Source: Actinobacteria bacterium UBA3086 (GTDB taxonomy: Bacteria; Actinomycetota; Coriobacteriia; Anaerosomatales; UBA3086). From it: 9,729 nt of DNA. The stretch lies in NCBI GenBank assembly GCA_002367305.1, contig DFBG01000119.1, positions 1 through 9,729 of the forward strand, read 5' to 3'. The position numbers and the translations under genes were made by a program. Below the pieces are notes generated by a model. It had not been told where the DNA came from. It did not search any database and worked only from the letters and a program-made list of their open reading frames with translations. Below, piece after piece: positions 7,062-9,729 of the stretch (position 1 is its first letter; every line of letters begins with the position of its first letter).

Positions 7062-7944
7062 CGGCGCCGCCCGCCGAGTAGTCGTAGCCGGATCCCAAGA
7101 GGCTGTGCGGGATCATGTAGATGGCGAATGTCGCGATGCCGGCGATGGCGATCGTGCGGTTGGACCACACGCCACCCTTTCGGCTGCCGGTGTTGAAGAA
7201 CACGGCGATCAGCCAGAGGACGAGTTCGACCGTCACCTTGTTGTCGGTGAGGTCCCATCCCATGGGTACACCGGCCCACAGCACGCCGAATGCGTATTTC
7301 TGCATGATCGGGCCGAACACGAATCCGCCGAGCAGGAGAGTCACCAAAGCGGCCCACATCATCCAGATCGGCTTTCCGTTGGGGCGAAGTGCCTCGAGGG
7401 CTGCTCGGATACCCAGAAGCATCGACAGCATGATGCAGATGACGTGGGGAAGGACCACGGTGAGCATGGGCATGTCGCCGCGGTAGCGCGAGACGATCGC
7501 TTCGCCTCTGCCGTCGTCGATGACGTACTCCTGCCCATCGAACTCCATGTGCACGAAGTAGGCGTACTTGCCTGCCATCTCGCTCAGCCCCGGGAGCTCG
7601 GCTGCGAGGAGCTCTACCTCTTCGGTCTTGCCCATGCTCTCGAGTTCGACGGTCGTGAACTCCATGTCGATGATCTGCGGTTCGTCATCGGAGTTGACGC
7701 GCCAGTACTCCACGTATCCCGTTGCTCCGTCAGGGGCGTCGATGCCGACCACGAGCGGCTCGTCCAGGACGCGGCTCCGGATGAACTCATACTCGACCAC
7801 TTGGCCGTCGTTGAGTTCGAGCTCTCCGGAGAGGGGGTCATAGGGGTCGTTCTCGTAGACCACATAGAAGCCCGCGATCGTGATCGCGATGATCCAGAGG
7901 ATCAGTGAGGTCATCTTGGGGTGGGCCGTCATCCAAGTCTTCAC
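7051..7944 (-). CDS. Conserved-looking membrane protein of unknown function, five predicted helices plus extracytoplasmic domain
   Basis: 297 residues from the GTG at 7944; an in-frame TGA three codons upstream bars extension. Met5 (ATG at 7932) is an alternative. Helix 1 spans about residues 11-29. Residues 30-155 form a soluble, acidic, beta-rich region that should lie outside the membrane (it includes YVEYWR, YAYFVHMEFDGQEYVIDDGRG). Four more helices follow, at about 160-178, 192-212, 236-251 and 262-281. The loop between helices 3 and 4 (GPIMQKYAFGVLW...GWDLTDNK) has the look of a constrained functional segment. I do not recognise a named family, and no catalytic motif or metal-binding cluster is evident. 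The Shine-Dalgarno sequence is weak (GGGAG, 11 nt from the start). The stop TAG overlaps the end of the YbaN gene tail-to-tail. The long open frame on the opposite strand here is a GC-rich shadow of this gene. Confidence 0.8.
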   Translation of the reverse strand: MKTWMTAHPKMTSLILWIIAITIAGFYVVYENDPYDPLSGELELNDGQVVEYEFIRSRVLDEPLVVGIDAPDGATGYVEYWRVNSDDEPQIIDMEFTTVELESMGKTEEVELLAAELPGLSEMAGKYAYFVHMEFDGQEYVIDDGRGEAIVSRYRGDMPMLTVVLPHVICIMLSMLLGIRAALEALRPNGKPIWMMWAALVTLLLGGFVFGPIMQKYAFGVLWAGVPMGWDLTDNKVTVELVLWLIAVFFNTGSRKGGVWSNRTIAIAGIATFAIYMIPHSLLGSGYDYSAGGAVTE

Positions 7945-7979
7945 GCGTCGTCACGCTCCCTGTGCTCGAGGCCATGAGT

Positions 7980-7996
7980 GTGGAAGGAAGTTCCAC
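7980..7996. promoter_or_regulatory. Short inverted repeat near the transcript start of the five-helix membrane protein gene
   Basis: GTGGAA (7980-7985), GGAAG, TTCCAC (7991-7996) is a perfect 6-bp-arm repeat 36 nt upstream of the GTG at 7944 and just downstream of a candidate -10 box. It could be an operator at +1 or a small leader hairpin. The repeat is clear; the role is a guess. Confidence 0.3.
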
Positions 7997-8003
7997 GCGG
8001 AGC

Positions 8004-8009
8004 ATCGTA
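8004..8009 (-). promoter_or_regulatory. Possible extended -10 box for the five-helix membrane protein gene
   Basis: The minus strand reads AAATGATACGATGC: TACGAT preceded by TGA fits an extended -10 (TGnTAnnnT). It would start transcription near 7997, giving a leader of about 53 nt. There is no good -35. A 14-bp palindrome lies immediately upstream at 8017-8030. Confidence 0.35.
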
Positions 8010-8016
8010 TCATTTG

Positions 8017-8030
8017 GGCTCAGGTGAGCC
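8017..8030. promoter_or_regulatory. 14-bp perfect-arm palindrome (GGCTCA-GG-TGAGCC)
   Basis: GGCTCA (8017-8022) and TGAGCC (8025-8030) are exact inverted copies 2 bp apart, in the region upstream of the candidate -10 for the gene starting at 7944. The same hexamers form the core of the repeat arms at 3441-3476, although at a very different spacing. It is a possible regulator site; with no known matching factor, confidence is low. Confidence 0.35.
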
Positions 8031-8067
8031 GATCGACATCGATCTGCGCACCCATGGAGCATCAAGG

Positions 8068-8095
8068 AGGGCCGCCCCGTTTTCGGAGCGACCCT
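8068..8095 (-). terminator. Hairpin terminator for the small exported protein gene
   Basis: Read on the minus strand, AGGGTCGCTCCG and CGGGGCGGCCCT form a 12-bp stem with two G-U pairs and an AAAA loop, 39 nt after the stop of the gene ending at 8135. On the plus strand the same sequence would have two C-A mismatches, which favours minus-strand use. The plus strand does, however, carry a TTTT run after the stem. No gene enters from that side, so minus-strand termination is the better reading. Confidence 0.5.
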
Positions 8096-8134
8096 TTTCA
8101 TCAAGCCACGTCTAAGGCCTATCTCTTCAGCGTG

Positions 8135-8476
8135 TCACTGTCCTTTGGGAACTTGGAAGACAGCTCCGTCGCGGTAGACCAGGCAATCCTTTCCTGTTGC
8201 ACAGCCGCAGGGATCATCGCTCACGAGGTGATGACCTCCGCCGCAGGAACCTGTGGGACACTCTTCCGTGAAACCGAGGCGAATGGCCTCGGAAGACAGA
8301 TTGTTCGGAACCGTGTATCCCAGCCTGTCGTTGTATACGTTCATGGTGGGAAATTGTTCTGATGGTGTACCCGGCTGGGGGTCACTGTGTGCTGGTGCAA
8401 TGCCGGTCGCTGCGATGGCAACGACGACGAATGTGAACAAAAGGGCTGCCGTGGCGATCGAAATCGCCCGTTTCAT
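8135..8476 (-). CDS. Small exported cysteine-rich protein of unknown function
   Basis: 113 residues from the ATG at 8476. The frame extends to 8593, but the internal Met has a near-perfect ribosome binding site directly upstream and begins a textbook signal peptide: MKRAIS, a hydrophobic core (about residues 8-27), probable cut at AHS|DP. The mature part is only about 82 residues. It has five cysteines (C73, C78, C90, C92, C98) clustered in a segment with CPTGSC, GGGHH and PCGC, and ends in a hydrophilic strand, VYRDGAVFQVP. The Cys/His cluster could bind a metal or form disulfides; there is no CxxCH, so covalent haem is unlikely. No lipobox cysteine is seen, so it is probably released or loosely membrane-associated. 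I do not recognise a family. It has no co-directional partner nearby, is divergent from the gene at 8664, and ends before a hairpin. Confidence 0.75.
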   Translation of the reverse strand: MKRAISIATAALLFTFVVVAIAATGIAPAHSDPQPGTPSEQFPTMNVYNDRLGYTVPNNLSSEAIRLGFTEECPTGSCGGGHHLVSDDPCGCATGKDCLVYRDGAVFQVPKGQ

Positions 8477-8480
8477 GCAT

Positions 8481-8498
8481 ATCACCCCCTTTCGGGTG
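8481..8498 (-). promoter_or_regulatory. Near-consensus ribosome binding site within a small hairpin
   Basis: On the minus strand AAAGGGGGTGAT differs at one base from AAAGGAGGTGAT, the full complement of the usual 16S rRNA 3' end, and lies 4 nt before the ATG at 8476. This decides the start. The preceding CACCC can pair with GGGTG (loop GAAAGG), so the site could be partly masked. Masking is inference. Confidence 0.6.
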
Positions 8499-8663
8499 TG
8501 GTGACAGCACCATCTATTTTCCCACCGTACAAGGGGGCAAACAGCCAGAAACGCCCTGTCAGATACTGCGTCCGATTGCGTCGTCATGGGCATACTTCAA
8601 GTGACGAGTCCTACTCGCCGATGCACTATTTGCGGTCGGATTGCGATCGCATGAGGAGAGTCC

Positions 8664-8876
8664 ATGGATGCCTATACACCCATAAAGGGCAAGTGCACTT
8701 GGTGGCGGGAGTGCCTCAAGGAAGATGACCGCTACGACATCATGATCAAGGATGCCGACAAGCGAATCGATTGTTCATGCTTCGTCGAGGGCTTCGTCTG
8801 GCAGTTCCCCACGTCAGAGGTGCCGCCGGACTGTCCCAAGAATCGTTCGTGTCGCTACTACATCCGTCACGGCTGA
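8664..8876 (+). CDS. Small cytoplasmic six-cysteine protein, possibly metal-binding
   Basis: 70 residues. A clean AGGAG (8654-8658) sits 5 nt before the ATG, strong support for a real gene despite its length. Six cysteines form a symmetric pattern: C11-x5-C17, C37-x-C39, C57-x5-C63, within the motifs GKCTWWREC, DCSCF and DCPKNRSC. No signal peptide or membrane helix is present, so it should be cytoplasmic. Charged and aromatic residues (WW, RYY) are numerous. Four to six cysteines spaced like this could hold zinc or an iron-sulfur cluster, but I do not recognise a named family. It is divergent from the exported Cys-rich gene and lies 55 nt upstream of the helicase gene, which has its own predicted promoter, so an operon with the helicase is possible but not required. 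Confidence 0.75.
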   Translation: MDAYTPIKGKCTWWRECLKEDDRYDIMIKDADKRIDCSCFVEGFVWQFPTSEVPPDCPKNRSCRYYIRHG

Positions 8877-8919
8877 CACGCCCCAGACATCCGCATGAGC
8901 GCACGAGTTGGATTACGCG

Positions 8920-8925
8920 TATACT
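8920..8925 (+). promoter_or_regulatory. Predicted -10 box of a leaderless promoter (DEAD-box helicase gene)
   Basis: TATACT ends exactly 6 nt before the ATG at 8932, so the predicted +1 is the A of the start codon. No Shine-Dalgarno sequence lies in the preceding 20 nt, and there is no recognisable -35. The layout is the same as upstream of the gene at 6666. Confidence 0.62.
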
Positions 8926-8931
8926 GGCGCC

Positions 8932-9729
8932 ATGCGATTTGAAGAACTCGGCCTCGGGCGCGATGCGCTCGATGGCGTGGAATCTCTCGGCTACGAGGAT
9001 CCAACACCCATTCAAGAACAAGCAATTCCCTACGCGCTCCAAGGGCGCGACGTTCTGGCGTGCGCGCAGACCGGCACCGGCAAGACCGCAGCGTTCGTGC
9101 TGCCCATTCTGGATCGCATCCCTGTGCGCGGGGCCGTTTCCGCTCTGATCGTGACGCCCACACGAGAGTTGTGTGTGCAGATCGAGCAGGTTGCCGAGAC
9201 CGTTGCCGCCAAGACCGGCCATCGTGTCGCCGCTGTGTATGGTGGCGTGGGTTACGAGCCGCAGATCAAGCGTCTCAAGAAGGGCGTGGATCTCGTCGTG
9301 GCCACTCCCGGTCGCCTCTTGGATCTTCAGCGCCGAGGAGACCTCGATCTCCGGAGCGTCTCAGTGCTCGTTCTCGATGAGGCCGACCGCATGCTCGATA
9401 TGGGCTTCTGGCCGGATGTGCGCAAGATCCTGAGTCTGATCCCCAAGAAGCGGCAGAACCTGCTCTTCTCTGCCACGTTGGATGAACGCGTACTCCGCGT
9501 CATCGGCGATACGCTCAACGATCCGGTCAAGGTGGATGTCGCTCCTGCGGCCACGCCGGTCGAGAATATCGAGCAGCGTGTCTATCCGGTCGACGCGTCA
9601 CAGAAGGTCGAACTGCTCGTCGCCATGTTCAAGGAGTGGGACGAGTACCTCGCCATCGTGTTCACGCGCACCAAGCAGCGCGCCGATCGTGTCGAGCAGG
9701 CGCTTGAGGCCAGTGGTGTTCCCTGCGTC
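8932..9729 (+). CDS. DEAD-box ATP-dependent RNA helicase, N-terminal 266 residues (runs off the window)
   Basis: The frame is open from the ATG at 8932 to the last base; the stop lies outside. Helicase core motifs appear in order: Q motif (Y21, PTPIQ 24-28), motif I AQTGTGKT (45-52, ATP binding), Ia PTREL (76-80), GG (104-105), Ib TPGR (125-128), II DEAD (149-152, ATP hydrolysis), III SAT (180-182), and the start of RecA domain 2 with VFTRTK (243-248). Motifs V and VI fall beyond the edge. The compact N-terminus, starting MRFEELGLG with no extension, and the spacing resemble RhlE/CshA-type helicases, which unwind structured RNA in ribosome assembly and mRNA turnover, often at low temperature. 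The exact subtype cannot be set without the C-terminal part. The predicted leaderless start could matter for expression under stress; that is inference. Confidence 0.96.
   Translation, partial: MRFEELGLGRDALDGVESLGYEDPTPIQEQAIPYALQGRDVLACAQTGTGKTAAFVLPILDRIPVRGAVSALIVTPTRELCVQIEQVAETVAAKTGHRVAAVYGGVGYEPQIKRLKKGVDLVVATPGRLLDLQRRGDLDLRSVSVLVLDEADRMLDMGFWPDVRKILSLIPKKRQNLLFSATLDERVLRVIGDTLNDPVKVDVAPAATPVENIEQRVYPVDASQKVELLVAMFKEWDEYLAIVFTRTKQRADRVEQALEASGVPCV

Noticed and set aside
6994..7908. 304-residue open frame on the plus strand
   Set aside because: It is antisense to the five-helix membrane protein, full of H/D/E-rich low-complexity sequence typical of high-GC shadow frames, and has no ribosome site or domain.
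8477..8593. N-terminal extension of the small exported protein
   Set aside because: The extension would bury the signal peptide and run through the excellent ribosome site at 8481-8492.

Overview
The window looks like a high-GC actinomycete chromosome fragment. Cell-wall-binding repeat 2 (CWB2) domains suggest a Gram-positive wall. Two genes start exactly 6 nt after a TATACT box, the leaderless layout common in Actinomycetota. A very large multiheme cytochrome c points to an anaerobic or metal/electron-exchanging lifestyle, so a Coriobacteriia-type lineage (Anaerosomatales/OPB41-like) is my best guess. That placement is inference: no 16S or marker gene is present. I see no insertion sequences, tRNAs, rRNAs or CRISPR.

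Layout, left to right. (1) Positions 1-165 hold the 3' end of a PsiE-family membrane protein gene (+). (2) Positions 189-3386 (-) encode a 1065-residue secreted protein: signal peptide, caspase-like peptidase with His/Cys dyad, EF-hand loop, four pre-peptidase-like beta domains and three CWB2 repeats. (3) Positions 3387-3585 are a divergent control region with a TATACT promoter box and a perfect 10-bp-arm inverted repeat. (4) Positions 3586-6618 (+) encode a 1010-residue membrane-anchored cytochrome c with 24 CxxCH, 6 Cx4CH and 1 CX11CH motifs (up to 31 hemes) and a C-terminal beta-sandwich domain; a GC-rich hairpin follows. (5) Positions 6666-7061 (+) encode a YbaN/DUF454 inner-membrane protein, apparently leaderless, tail-to-tail with (6) a five-helix membrane protein with an extracytoplasmic domain, 7051-7944 (-). 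(7) Positions 8135-8476 (-) encode a small exported Cys-rich protein. (8) Positions 8664-8876 (+) encode a 70-residue protein with six cysteines in a symmetric pattern. (9) From 8932 to the window end (+) runs a DEAD-box RNA helicase, also apparently leaderless and cut by the window edge.

Working together: the two large cell-envelope genes (caspase-like surface protein and giant cytochrome) are divergent and share a 199-bp control region, so they may be co-regulated. The cytochrome probably carries electrons across the wall from a membrane donor. The caspase-like protein is probably wall-attached, and its substrate is unknown. The right half is a set of small, separately promoted genes with no obvious common pathway.
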